This document shows positions 43,307-52,543 of a stretch of DNA of 57,016 nt, in pieces. Position numbers and translations under genes: made by a program. Numbering within the stretch: the first letter of the stretch is position 1; the number at the start of each line of letters is the position of its first letter. Source of the stretch: Marinomonas sp. CT5 (GTDB taxonomy: Bacteria; Pseudomonadota; Gammaproteobacteria; Pseudomonadales; Marinomonadaceae). The notes below the pieces were generated by a model. That model had not been told where the DNA came from, searched no databases, and was given only the letters and a program-made list of their open reading frames with translations. The stretch spans positions 451,204 to 508,219 of the forward strand of contig NZ_CP025572.1 in assembly GCF_018336975.1 (NCBI RefSeq). The letters are read 5' to 3'.

Positions 43307-43850
43307 GATAATTTCCTGTCTTGTCGTATATATTATAAAGATGCGGCTTTCGTTGAATCGAAAGAGCAGTTAGGTTGTTAGGACAAAATTGGAAAACTAC
43401 GATGACCAGCCGCTATGGAAGAAATAGCGCAAGTCGATGGTTTCAGCTTGATAGTGTTGAGTCCATGCTGACAAGCTCATCATATTTAGGCAGTCAAGCA
43501 TCTCAGCACGAGCTGATGGTGTTTGAACGTTTTGCGATGATAGTGAGAGCACAACATGTCTCCTGAGTACGAAAATATGTAATTTAACCCTAGATTAAGG
43601 ATTAAGCGTGTTAGTTTACTTCTAGAAATGTGAGTTTTGAAGGGATTCCGTAATAAATTGTATTTTGGGGTGGGTTAATTCTTTATATGCCTTATACTGA
43701 AATGGTCGGTTTATTTTTTACCGTCTTCTTTTGCTCTTCACTATGACTGTATTTCGTCTTATTAGACGAGTTTTTTTCTAAAGTTCAGGTACTTCTTAGG
43801 TTTAAGTTACAGGCGTGTTTTTTTGCGCTGTCATCAATTAAAGAGGGCTC
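43307..43850. other. Intergenic stretch with no recognised gene
   Basis: 544 nt separate the divergent oxygenase and yqgE genes. It contains only short open frames, the longest being a TTG-started 63-codon frame at 43375-43566 without a clear ribosome-binding site or recognisable domain. A -10-like TATACT occurs at 43693-43698 and could serve yqgE, but I see no convincing -35. It is T-rich toward yqgE. No repeat, tRNA or riboswitch was recognised. Confidence 0.5.
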
Positions 43851-44423
43851 ATGACTATGAATGCATTTTTCGATTCGTTTAAAAATCACTTTTTAATTTC
43901 AATGCCACACCTAGACGACCCACATTTCGAACACACTGTTATTTATCTTTGTGAACACAGCAAAGAAGGTGCCATGGGTATTATTATTAATCGCCCCACA
44001 AACGTTGATTTTACCGAATTGGCTAATCACCTTGGAATTCAAATTGAAAGTCCGCAGTTAACCTCGGAGCCGATTTACAACGGTGGGCCAGTGGAAGCTG
44101 AGCGAGGTTTTATTTTACATACGACAGATAAAACGTGGAGTAATACTTTACCAGTGACAGATGAAGTTTCTCTATCTGCTTCTTTGGAAGCGTTGGAGGA
44201 TATTGCTCGAGGCACAGGCCCAGAAGCATTTCGTATTACACTGGGGTGTGCTGGTTGGGATGCGGGGCAGCTTGAAACAGAAATTGCCAATAACGATTGG
44301 CTGGTATGTGAGGCAGATTTAGACGTATTATTCCACACACCAAGTGATATGCAATTTACCGCGGCGACACGCGTATTGGGAATTGATATGACAAGACTTT
44401 CACCGGATATAGGACATGGTTAA
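43851..44423 (+). CDS. yqgE: YqgE/AlgH family protein (UPF0301)
   Basis: A 190-residue protein of the UPF0301 family. HFLISMPHLDDPHFEHTVIYLCEHS, GAMGIIINRP, YNGGPVEAERGFILH and TLGCAGWDAGQLE are the conserved blocks. Function is not settled; in Pseudomonas it is called AlgH and was linked to alginate regulation. AGAGGG lies upstream of the start. It overlaps ruvX by 1 nt, the common arrangement in gammaproteobacteria. Confidence 0.93.
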   Translation: MTMNAFFDSFKNHFLISMPHLDDPHFEHTVIYLCEHSKEGAMGIIINRPTNVDFTELANHLGIQIESPQLTSEPIYNGGPVEAERGFILHTTDKTWSNTLPVTDEVSLSASLEALEDIARGTGPEAFRITLGCAGWDAGQLETEIANNDWLVCEADLDVLFHTPSDMQFTAATRVLGIDMTRLSPDIGHG

Positions 44424-44893
44424 TGACGGCGTCAAGCTCTACGGAAACGTTGGAAAGTGATCATAAGAAACCCAATACTGTTCATTCAGTATTGGGTTTT
44501 GATTTTGGTACAACGCGTATTGGCGTTGCAATCGGTCAGAATATAACAAGTACAGCACAACCGCTTGATCCACTGAAAGCTAAAGATGGCATTCCTAATT
44601 GGGATGAAATAACGCGTTTAGTGGCAGAGTGGAAGCCTGATGCCTTTGTTGTTGGGTTGCCATTGGATATGGATGGCTCAGAAAATGAGATGTGTCAACG
44701 AGCACGCAAATTTGCTAAGCGATTGCATGGACGTTTTAACCGTCCTTACCATATGATGGACGAGCGTTTATCTTCCTATGAAGCAAAAGGTCAAGTCATA
44801 GCGCGAGGAGGTAATCGTAATTTTAAAGAAAACTCGGTGGATGGCCTGGCCGCTCAAATGATTTTAGAGACTTGGTTTGCCCAATCTTACTAG
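44423..44893 (+). CDS. ruvX: RuvX/YqgF family pre-16S rRNA nuclease
   Basis: A 156-residue RNase H-fold nuclease thought to process the 5' end of 16S rRNA and also annotated as a putative Holliday junction resolvase. The acidic active-site residues are visible in GFDFGTTRIGVAIG, in DERLSSYEA and near the end in VDGLAAQ. ATG overlaps the yqgE stop (TAATG). It has an N-terminal extension of about 20 residues compared with E. coli YqgF. Confidence 0.93.
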   Translation: MTASSSTETLESDHKKPNTVHSVLGFDFGTTRIGVAIGQNITSTAQPLDPLKAKDGIPNWDEITRLVAEWKPDAFVVGLPLDMDGSENEMCQRARKFAKRLHGRFNRPYHMMDERLSSYEAKGQVIARGGNRNFKENSVDGLAAQMILETWFAQSY

Positions 44894-44947
44894 GAGCTGT
44901 TTGCTGAACAGTGTTTTATAAAGAATATAATAGGGTTTAAGAAAATA

Positions 44948-45445
44948 ATGAAGTTAGATTTAGAGCATTCTCTAGCATCCATGAAAGCGCAACTGGCGTC
45001 TTATTGCGAACAGAAAAATATTGAAGATGCCATCGTAGTGGGGATTCATAGTGGTGGTGTTTGGGTTGCTGAGCAATTGATGTCGGCTGTACCTACACAA
45101 GATCCCTTGGCAACCTTGGACATCACTTTCTATCGCGATGACTTTACCAAAGCAGGCTTGAACCCTAAGGTTAATCAAACTCTGCTGCCTGCGATTGAAG
45201 ATCGTCACGTTATTTTGGTGGATGATGTGTTGATGTCTGGGCGAACGATACGTGCCGCAATGAATGAAGTTTTTGACTTTGGTCGACCTGCTAGCATTAC
45301 CTTAGCGATTCTTTATGATCTTGGTCAGCATGAATTGCCTATCGCTGCAGATATAGTAGGAGAACGTTTAACTCTCAATTCTGATCAAAGGATTAAGTTA
45401 AGTGGGCCAAAACCTTTGTCAGTTTCAGTGATTGAGACTCGTTAA
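44948..45445 (+). CDS. pyrR: PyrR family protein (pyrimidine operon regulator/uracil phosphoribosyltransferase)
   Basis: 165 residues with a type I phosphoribosyltransferase fold. The PRPP loop is VILVDDVLMSGRTIRAA, close to the PyrR consensus, and GIHSGGVWVAEQL is the N-terminal signature. It lies directly upstream of pyrB as in Pseudomonas, where PyrR is thought to act mainly as an enzyme or DNA-level regulator rather than as an RNA-binding attenuator. No Bacillus-type PyrR RNA-binding loop was recognised in the pyrB leader. Confidence 0.9.
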   Translation: MKLDLEHSLASMKAQLASYCEQKNIEDAIVVGIHSGGVWVAEQLMSAVPTQDPLATLDITFYRDDFTKAGLNPKVNQTLLPAIEDRHVILVDDVLMSGRTIRAAMNEVFDFGRPASITLAILYDLGQHELPIAADIVGERLTLNSDQRIKLSGPKPLSVSVIETR

Positions 45446-45495
45446 TATGCATAACAAAGCTTTATTTTTTGTTAAACACATACGACAATTAGCCT

Positions 45496-45621
45496 ATGAG
45501 TAGAATTGACGATGTGATGGTTAAAAGTATCAGATCTCACCAAGAACAAATGGTGGGACAATCGTTTAGTGTTATTAATGCCCGGTTGCAGGTTTTCTGT
45601 ACCGGGCATTTTCCTATCTAG
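45496..45621 (+). CDS. Possible pyrB leader peptide ORF
   Basis: A 41-codon ORF (MSRIDDVMVKSIRSHQEQMV...) runs from ATG 45496 through the whole hairpin at 45577-45610 and stops at TAG 45619-45621, 98 nt before pyrB. A leader ORF reading through a terminator hairpin recalls pyrL of E. coli pyrBI. No good ribosome-binding site precedes the ATG and the frame shows no recognisable family, so it may be chance. Confidence 0.3.
   Translation: MSRIDDVMVKSIRSHQEQMVGQSFSVINARLQVFCTGHFPI
45577..45614 (+). terminator. Hairpin in the pyrR-pyrB intergenic region (terminator or attenuator)
   Basis: A 10-bp perfect GC-rich stem (AATGCCCGGT / ACCGGGCATT, 45577-45586 and 45601-45610) with a 14-nt loop is followed by TTCCTAT. 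The T tract is short. Its place 106 nt before pyrB suggests attenuation or termination of pyrR transcripts. Confidence 0.6.
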
Positions 45622-45719
45622 GGTAAACGCCGTTATTTACCAAGGTCGTATTGACTCTAGACTAACTATTTTAAATAGAGAAAGACGATACCGTCTTTGC
45701 AGTTTGAGGAAAGCAAACC

Positions 45720-46724
45720 ATGATGCGATCCGAACCTCGGGCATTACAATTAAATGAACACGGGCAGCTTAAGCATTTTTTAACCTTGGATGGGTTAGAT
45801 AAAACCATTTTGACGGAAATTCTTGATCGAGCAGATTCTTTTCTCTCAATGGGGGAGCAGTCTGTAAAAAAAGTGCCTCTTCTACGAGGTAGAACGGTGG
45901 TTAATCTATTTTTCGAAAACTCCACACGCACACGAACCACATTTGAGCTCGCTGCAAAGCGCTTGTCTGCTGATGTTATTAATTTAAATATTGAAACGTC
46001 GGCGACGTCGAAAGGCGAGTCGTTACTCGATACCCTGAAGAATCTAGAGGCGATGCAAAGTGATATGTTTGTAGTTCGTCATTCAGACAGTGGCGCAGCA
46101 CATTTTATCGCGGAACATTGCACGCCGAATGTCGCTATCATCAATGCAGGTGATGGTCGTCATGCTCATCCAACTCAAGCCATGCTGGACATGCTGACCA
46201 TTCGTCGTCATAAAGGCCGCTTTGAAGGTCTTAAGGTAGCGATTGTGGGGGATATCCTGCATTCACGTGTGGCTCGCTCACAACTTCAAGCGTTAACGAC
46301 TCTAGGGGTTAGTGAGGTCCGCTTAGTTGGGCCAAAGACGTTAGTGCCGAGCTTTTTCGAAGAAATGGGAGCAACCATCTGTCATGACTTAGAAGCTGGC
46401 TTAAAAGACGTTGATGTCGTGGTGATGTTGCGTTTACAGAAAGAGCGTATGAAAGGTGCTTTGCTGCCAAGTGAGAGTGAGTTTTATCGCTTGTATGGCT
46501 TGACCGAAGAAACCCTTGCTTGGGCTAAGCCTGATGCGATTGTTATGCACCCGGGACCTATTAACCGTGGGGTAGAAATTTCCTCTGAAGTTGCTGATGG
46601 TGATCATTCCGTCATTTTGAACCAAGTCACCAATGGCATTGCAGTGCGTATGGCGGTGATGTCTATGGCAATGAGTGGTCAGTTACAACGTGATGATATG
46701 CCAGTAGCGAGGGGAGAAAAATAA
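45720..46724 (+). CDS. pyrB: Aspartate carbamoyltransferase catalytic subunit
   Basis: Forms N-carbamoylaspartate from carbamoyl phosphate and aspartate, the committed step of pyrimidine synthesis. The carbamoyl phosphate motif is [39 protein letters not shown] and [11 protein letters not shown] follow. Its 334 residues equal the Pseudomonas type (longer than E. coli PyrB), which assembles with the inactive PyrC' encoded next. The pyrC' ATG begins 2 nt after the pyrB stop. AAGCAAACCATG gives only a weak ribosome-binding site. Confidence 0.95.
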   Translation: MMRSEPRALQLNEHGQLKHFLTLDGLDKTILTEILDRADSFLSMGEQSVKKVPLLRGRTVVNLFFENSTRTRTTFELAAKRLSADVINLNIETSATSKGESLLDTLKNLEAMQSDMFVVRHSDSGAAHFIAEHCTPNVAIINAGDGRHAHPTQAMLDMLTIRRHKGRFEGLKVAIVGDILHSRVARSQLQALTTLGVSEVRLVGPKTLVPSFFEEMGATICHDLEAGLKDVDVVVMLRLQKERMKGALLPSESEFYRLYGLTEETLAWAKPDAIVMHPGPINRGVEISSEVADGDHSVILNQVTNGIAVRMAVMSMAMSGQLQRDDMPVARGEK

Positions 46725-46725
46725 A

Positions 46726-48003
46726 ATGAAATTACGTATTCAAAATGGTCGTTTGATCGATCCGAGCCAAGACATTGATGCTGTCACTGATTTGTTTATT
46801 GATAACCAGAAAATCGTTGCGATTGGTGAAGCGCCAGAAGGCTTTGAGAATGCTGACATTGTTGATGCTTCTGGCCAGTGGATTTTGCCAGGACTGGTAG
46901 ATCTTGCGGTTTCTCTTCGTGAACCCGGTATGACGCAGAAAGGTAACATCGCGACTGAAGGTCGAGCGGCTGTGTCTGGTGGTGTCACAACTCTAGTCTG
47001 TCCTCCTAATACACGCCCAATTGTTGATACGCCTGCGGTAGCTGCTCTTATTCAAGATAAAGCCGATGAGGCGGGCATGGCGAATGTCTTTCCTATTGGC
47101 GCGTTGACTCAAGGGCTTGAAGGTGAACAATTAAGCAACATGGTAGCTTTGACAGAAGCGGGGTGTGTAGCTGTATCTAATCATCGACATCCCATGGCGA
47201 ATACGAAAGTCTTGTCTCGTGCACTGGAATATGCTGCAACACACGATCTATTAGTGGTTTTCCACCCGGATGAGTCAAGTCTTTCTGAAGGGGGCTGTGC
47301 TCATGAGGGCTTGATGTCAACTATGCATGGTTTGGCGGGGATTCCTGAAGAAGCGGAAACCATTGCTCTGATGCGTGATTTGCTGTTGGTTGAAAAAACC
47401 GGAGTACGGGCTCACTTTGCTCGCTTATCTTGTGCAAAGTCAGTAGAGATGATCGCTGATGCTAAAGCATCAGGCTTAGATGTGACCGCAGATGTAGCGA
47501 TTCATAATTTACTGCTGACTGATCAGCTTCTGAGTCGATTTGATGGTCATTATCATGTTTTGCCTCCATTGCGCAGCGATGAAGATCGTTTGACTCTGAT
47601 CGAAGGCATTAAAGCGGGTGTGATCTCGGCAATTTGCTCAGATCATCAACCTCATGAAAAAATGGCAAAAATTGCGCCTTTTGCTGCAACCGAGCCAGGT
47701 ATGGCAAACATTGAAATTTTATTACCTTTGTCGATGCAATTGATGGATGAAGGTGATTTGGACTTTTCTACAGTGTTGACATGCCTAACGTCTGGTCCAG
47801 CGGCTTGCTTTGGATTGGAGGCCGGTTCGTTATCGGTGGGGAGTTTTGCTGATTTTATTATGTTTGATAGCACGGTTCGTTGGGCTTGGAGCTATGAAAC
47901 ACGCAAAACCAAAGGTCATAATTCTCCTTACTTTGGGGAAGAGTTTATTGGTCGAGTAATGTCGACTTATATTTCAGGACAACGTGTCTATCAGGCTGTC
48001 TGA
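46726..48003 (+). CDS. pyrC': Inactive dihydroorotase homologue PyrC'
   Basis: A 425-residue amidohydrolase-fold protein. Active type I dihydroorotases have Asp-x-His-x-His near LREPG; here the segment reads VDLAVSLREPGM, so both metal-binding histidines are gone. SNHRHPMANT and SDHQPHEK retain parts of the later site. This matches the non-catalytic PyrC' of Pseudomonas that is needed structurally for the PyrB dodecamer. A functional pyrC must be elsewhere in the genome. It is translationally adjacent to pyrB and followed by a strong hairpin. Confidence 0.9.
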   Translation: MKLRIQNGRLIDPSQDIDAVTDLFIDNQKIVAIGEAPEGFENADIVDASGQWILPGLVDLAVSLREPGMTQKGNIATEGRAAVSGGVTTLVCPPNTRPIVDTPAVAALIQDKADEAGMANVFPIGALTQGLEGEQLSNMVALTEAGCVAVSNHRHPMANTKVLSRALEYAATHDLLVVFHPDESSLSEGGCAHEGLMSTMHGLAGIPEEAETIALMRDLLLVEKTGVRAHFARLSCAKSVEMIADAKASGLDVTADVAIHNLLLTDQLLSRFDGHYHVLPPLRSDEDRLTLIEGIKAGVISAICSDHQPHEKMAKIAPFAATEPGMANIEILLPLSMQLMDEGDLDFSTVLTCLTSGPAACFGLEAGSLSVGSFADFIMFDSTVRWAWSYETRKTKGHNSPYFGEEFIGRVMSTYISGQRVYQAV

Positions 48004-48010
48004 GCCTATT

Positions 48011-48066
48011 TAGTAAGACTAAGTTGGTTTTTTCGCAATCTTGGTCTTACTATTCCTTTACTTTTT
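48011..48066 (+). terminator. Terminator after pyrC'
   Basis: A 13-bp stem with one G-T pair (48011-48023 and 48040-48052) and a T-rich tail (TTCCTTTACTTTTT). Confidence 0.75.
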
Positions 48067-48121
48067 GTATTCGACCGTTAATCTAGTTTGAATCACAAAT
48101 CATTATGGTTTCAATAGTTTT

Positions 48122-49228
48122 ATGTCAATCGACTCGTCAAATACATTGCTCAAGGAGCAGCAGGTCCTCCGATCTCGTGTTGCCTCTCTTGAAAAAGAGC
48201 GAGACTTCGTGAAAAACCTCTATAGTGATATGCCACAAATATTACTGGCGATATCGAAGGGAGCTTTGTTAAGCACCTTATTGAACCGTTTTAAAAGTAA
48301 GTTGCAGTCTCAACTGTCTAATGCATATTGCCTGTTTGTTGTCTGTGATAAAGACTGTTTGCAGTGGCGCTTACAATACACAGACTCCATCAATGACTGT
48401 TTATTAAATTCTAAAGGGCAATTGGCTTTAGTGCCTCAAGCAATGGTAACGTTCGCTGCAAGCCCTTCTTGCCCTAAACGCCATGATATCGATATTCAAA
48501 ATGTTTCTAGCTGGAAGCTTTGGCAGCCATTTTTACGTGAGCATGCTTTTTCTGATGTTTCTATGGTTAGTGTGTCCGATGGTCGTGGTTCTATTTATCT
48601 TATGTTGTCATTTCAGCGTGAAGAAAACCGTATCGAAGGCGAACTAATGGAGCTTGCTTTAGATACTTACGCGTCTTGGTTAGGGTCTGTTTTTGAACGA
48701 GAAAAAGCAGACCAAATATTATTAGAAGATAGTCACCGTGACCCAGCAACGGGCTTATTACGACGTTATAGTTTTGAAAATAGCTTTGGTATTGTTTTAA
48801 AAGATTCTCGTCGCCACTTTCAGAGAGCCGCTTTGCTTTCAATTAAACTGCTTTCAAACGCTAAAATTGTAATAGATGAGTTGAAATGGTTGGCCGATTT
48901 AATGCGTGAAACCGTTCGAGATAATGATTTGATTGCTCATTATGATGAACGAGAGCTTGTCATGGGGATTCGTATTCAACACCTTGAAGATGCTGAAGTG
49001 GTTGCGAGTAAATTATTAAAATCATTAAGCTCATCAACACTTTCTAAAAACAGATTAATTAGTGATGGCTTGTCTATTGGTATCGCCTTTTATCCTGAGC
49101 ACGCCACTCTTGAGGCGTTACATCAGGCTGCTTCTTTTGCTGCGAGTTCATTGAAAAATACACCAGGATTTCGTATTGAATTCCATGGTGAATGTTATGA
49201 ATCAAGTGAAGATTTCTATTCTTTGTAG
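48122..49228 (+). CDS. Degenerate GGDEF domain protein
   Basis: 368 residues: a short N-terminal coiled-coil-like helix (residues 10-40), a sensor-type segment of GAF-like size (about 50-190) and a C-terminal GGDEF-fold domain (about 205-355). The last has the opening HRDPATGLLRRYSF and the closing SIGIAFYPEHATLEALHQAASFA. The signature loop reads YDERELV instead of GGDEFxV, so diguanylate cyclase activity is unlikely. It may bind nucleotide or act as an adaptor. No membrane span is seen. GGDEF assignment is by overall pattern. Confidence 0.8.
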   Translation: MSIDSSNTLLKEQQVLRSRVASLEKERDFVKNLYSDMPQILLAISKGALLSTLLNRFKSKLQSQLSNAYCLFVVCDKDCLQWRLQYTDSINDCLLNSKGQLALVPQAMVTFAASPSCPKRHDIDIQNVSSWKLWQPFLREHAFSDVSMVSVSDGRGSIYLMLSFQREENRIEGELMELALDTYASWLGSVFEREKADQILLEDSHRDPATGLLRRYSFENSFGIVLKDSRRHFQRAALLSIKLLSNAKIVIDELKWLADLMRETVRDNDLIAHYDERELVMGIRIQHLEDAEVVASKLLKSLSSSTLSKNRLISDGLSIGIAFYPEHATLEALHQAASFAASSLKNTPGFRIEFHGECYESSEDFYSL

Positions 49229-49357
49229 GTCCTGCTTAGTTTTTTTGCCCTAGTATAATAATGATATGATGCGCTTGATTAGCGTTTTTTGGATATTTGT
49301 AAATAGTGATAACAGGGCTAGCTTGTTATACCTCTATATAAAGGAGCTGGTTGCGAA

Positions 49358-50086
49358 ATGGCAATAGAAGTCGAAAATATTGAAGCGAAAGAAATTCAAG
49401 CGAATTTAGTCCGAGTATCTCAGCAAATTGATCATCTTGCTCAACAGTATCAACGAGAGTCTGGCAGTGTACGATTACTGGCAGTCAGCAAAACCAAGCC
49501 GTTATCAGCATTAGAGGCCGCTTACCATGCTGGACAGAGAGCATTTGGTGAAAATTATGTACAAGAAGCAGTGGATAAATATCATGCTTTAACACATTTG
49601 TCGGATGTTGAATGGCATTTCATTGGTCCTATTCAATCTAATAAGTCTCGTCTTATTGCCGAAACTATGCATTGGGTACATTCAATCGATCGCGAAAAAA
49701 TAGCCCGTCGTTTGAGCGAACAGCGCCCGACTGAATTGCCACCGTTAAATGTTTGTATTCAAGTGAATATTAGCGGCGAAGATACGAAAGCCGGAGTAAC
49801 CTTGTCTGAATTAAATGATATGGTCGCGCTGGTAGCAGAATTACCCAACTTACGTCTTCGCGGGTTAATGGCTATTCCCGCACCACAGCAAAGCCATGAA
49901 GCTCAATGTGCGGTTTATCAACCTTTAGCTCAAGCCTTTGTTGAATTATCCAAATCCGATAGCATGATAGATACCTTATCGATTGGTATGTCGGGAGATC
50001 TGCCAGCCGCTATTCAGGCTGGTAGTACCATGGTTCGTGTTGGAACGGCGATTTTTGGTGAACGAGATTACTCAGGTAGAGCATAG
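49358..50086 (+). CDS. yggS: YggS family pyridoxal phosphate homeostasis protein
   Basis: A 242-residue PLP-binding protein of the alanine-racemase-like barrel fold. The PLP lysine lies in LLAVSKTKP, followed by GQRAFGENYVQEAVDK, WHFIGPIQSNKSRL, the late LRLRGLMAIPAP and SIGMSGDLPAAIQAGSTMVRVGTAIFG. It buffers PLP and does not act as a racemase. AAGGAG lies about 10 nt upstream. It is followed by proC and yggT, a widespread arrangement. Confidence 0.95.
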   Translation: MAIEVENIEAKEIQANLVRVSQQIDHLAQQYQRESGSVRLLAVSKTKPLSALEAAYHAGQRAFGENYVQEAVDKYHALTHLSDVEWHFIGPIQSNKSRLIAETMHWVHSIDREKIARRLSEQRPTELPPLNVCIQVNISGEDTKAGVTLSELNDMVALVAELPNLRLRGLMAIPAPQQSHEAQCAVYQPLAQAFVELSKSDSMIDTLSIGMSGDLPAAIQAGSTMVRVGTAIFGERDYSGRA

Positions 50087-50168
50087 TGGGAAAGCTTTTT
50101 GGGCCCCCAAATTTGAAGAAGCGGCAGAAATATTGTCAGCTTAAATAATGAAAGAATAGGATATAACA

Positions 50169-50996
50169 ATGACGCTAAATATTGCCTTCATTGGCGTGGG
50201 AAATATGGCAAGAGCGATTTTTAGTGGCATGATCGCCAGTGGCTATCCCTTAAAAAACATCATTGGTACATCAAGAACGCCAGAAAAACGTGATTATTAT
50301 CATGAGCAATATGGTATTTCTATGTTGGCGGATAATGATGAAGCGATTAAACAGGCTGATGTCGTGGTGCTTTGCGTTAAACCGGCGCAAATGCAAGCAG
50401 TAGTCGAGGATTTTTCCTCTAAAGTACTTGAGGATCAATTATTTATTTCGGTGGCAGCTGGTATAGAATTGGGTTCATTAGCGCACTGGCTAGGAAAGCC
50501 TGTTGCTGTTGTCCGCTGTATGCCAAATACGCCTTCGCAAATTGGCGCAGGTATGACGGGATTGATTGCCAATGAACACACTACTAATGAGCAAAAAAGC
50601 TGGGTAAGCGAGTTATTTTCTAGTATTGGTAACTCGGTTTGGGTTGAAAATGAAGAGCATATGCATACTGTAACCAGCTTATCAGGTAGTGCGCCAGCGT
50701 ATTTCTTTCGCTTTCTTGAAGCTATGGTTAAAAATGCCCAAGAGCAAGGTTTGGATGAGAAAGCCAGTCGAGAATTGGCGAGTCATGCTATGTTGGGAGC
50801 GGCCAAAATGGTTATTGAATTGGAAGATCCTATTGAGCAGTTACGCAAAAATATTACCTCACCAAAAGGAACAACCGAACAAGCTTTGTTGTCCTTTGAA
50901 GCGGCCAACATTGATAAAATAGTCGCAGATGCAATGATGGCCTGCGTTAACCGATCAAAAGAAATGGCGGCAGACTTTGCTGCTAAAAAAGACTAA
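50169..50996 (+). CDS. proC: Pyrroline-5-carboxylate reductase
   Basis: Last step of proline synthesis, reducing pyrroline-5-carboxylate with NAD(P)H. 275 residues: Rossmann motif GVGNMARAIFSGM at the N-terminus, VVRCMPNTPSQIGAGMTGL, and the C-terminal signature SGSAPAYFFRFLEAM followed by SPKGTTEQAL. Length is normal. It lies about 80 nt after yggS and 18 nt before yggT, and is likely cotranscribed. Confidence 0.95.
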   Translation: MTLNIAFIGVGNMARAIFSGMIASGYPLKNIIGTSRTPEKRDYYHEQYGISMLADNDEAIKQADVVVLCVKPAQMQAVVEDFSSKVLEDQLFISVAAGIELGSLAHWLGKPVAVVRCMPNTPSQIGAGMTGLIANEHTTNEQKSWVSELFSSIGNSVWVENEEHMHTVTSLSGSAPAYFFRFLEAMVKNAQEQGLDEKASRELASHAMLGAAKMVIELEDPIEQLRKNITSPKGTTEQALLSFEAANIDKIVADAMMACVNRSKEMAADFAAKKD

Positions 50997-51013
50997 TTAA
51001 GGACATAGATACC

Positions 51014-51556
51014 ATGTATTCCGATCCATTTGTCATGCTCGTAAAGGTTATCTGTAACCTGTATTTATTTATCGTGCTGTTGCGTTTGGTGCTTCAACTA
51101 ACGCGAGCCGATTTTTATAACCCAATCAGCCAAGGTATAGTGAAGGCGACGAGTCCAATTATTTTGCCATTGCGAAAAGTGATTCCAGCGATTGGTCGAT
51201 TAGACACAGCGTCACTTATTTTGGCGTTTGGCGTGCAATTGGCCACTGTATTTTTAGTTGTATTGATTAAAGGTGTCGCAATTTCACCGACCAGCTACGC
51301 CATTTATACTGTGGCTGGGACCATGTATCACTTATTGGATTTGTATTTTTGGGCGATGCTTATTTCGGTTATTCTTAGTTGGGTCGCCCCGACCGCTAAT
51401 CACCCTGGCGCTATGTTAGTTTGGCAAATCACAGCGCCTCTGTATCGGGCTTGTCAACGAGTGATTCCGCCTTTAGGTGGTTTAGATATCTCTCCAATAT
51501 TTATCTTTTTGGCGATTACTTTTTTGAAGCAATTCTTAGCGCCATACAGTATTTAA
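51014..51556 (+). CDS. yggT: YggT family membrane protein
   Basis: 180 residues with two YggT repeats, each having a pair of membrane helices (LRLVLQLTRADFYNPISQGIVKATSPIILPLRKVIP in the first, SWVAPTANHPGAMLVWQITAPLYRACQRVIPP in the second). In other bacteria the family is connected with cell shape, division or osmotic stress, with no settled function. It is encoded 18 nt after proC, as in many gammaproteobacteria. Confidence 0.92.
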   Translation: MYSDPFVMLVKVICNLYLFIVLLRLVLQLTRADFYNPISQGIVKATSPIILPLRKVIPAIGRLDTASLILAFGVQLATVFLVVLIKGVAISPTSYAIYTVAGTMYHLLDLYFWAMLISVILSWVAPTANHPGAMLVWQITAPLYRACQRVIPPLGGLDISPIFIFLAITFLKQFLAPYSI

Positions 51557-51572
51557 TATCATATATAGGCTG

Positions 51573-51604
51573 GAGTTGAAGCGAGATCATTCTTGCTTCA
51601 ACTC
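51573..51604 (+). terminator. Hairpin downstream of yggT
   Basis: A 10-bp perfect stem (GAGTTGAAGC / GCTTCAACTC, 51573-51582 and 51595-51604) with a 12-nt loop. There is no T tract, so it is either a weak terminator or a leader structure upstream of coaD. Confidence 0.45.
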
Positions 51605-51678
51605 GGTGAATTGAGAACGAAGGCGTATTCCTATATGATGCCTCACCTAAACGGGAATTAGCGCAGACAAAATGTTAG

Positions 51679-52206
<528 letters not shown>

Positions 52207-52263
52207 TTTCTGTTTTTTTAGTCACGCTGCTGAGCACCTGTGAAAATTGGGTAGCGTTTTTAG

Positions 52264-52524
<261 letters not shown>

Positions 52525-52543
52525 CCAATAGGTAGTTCCTACT

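Noticed and set aside
43375..43566. 63-codon frame in the large gap before yqgE
   Set aside because: TTG start, no ribosome-binding site and no recognisable pattern; kept only as part of the gap description.
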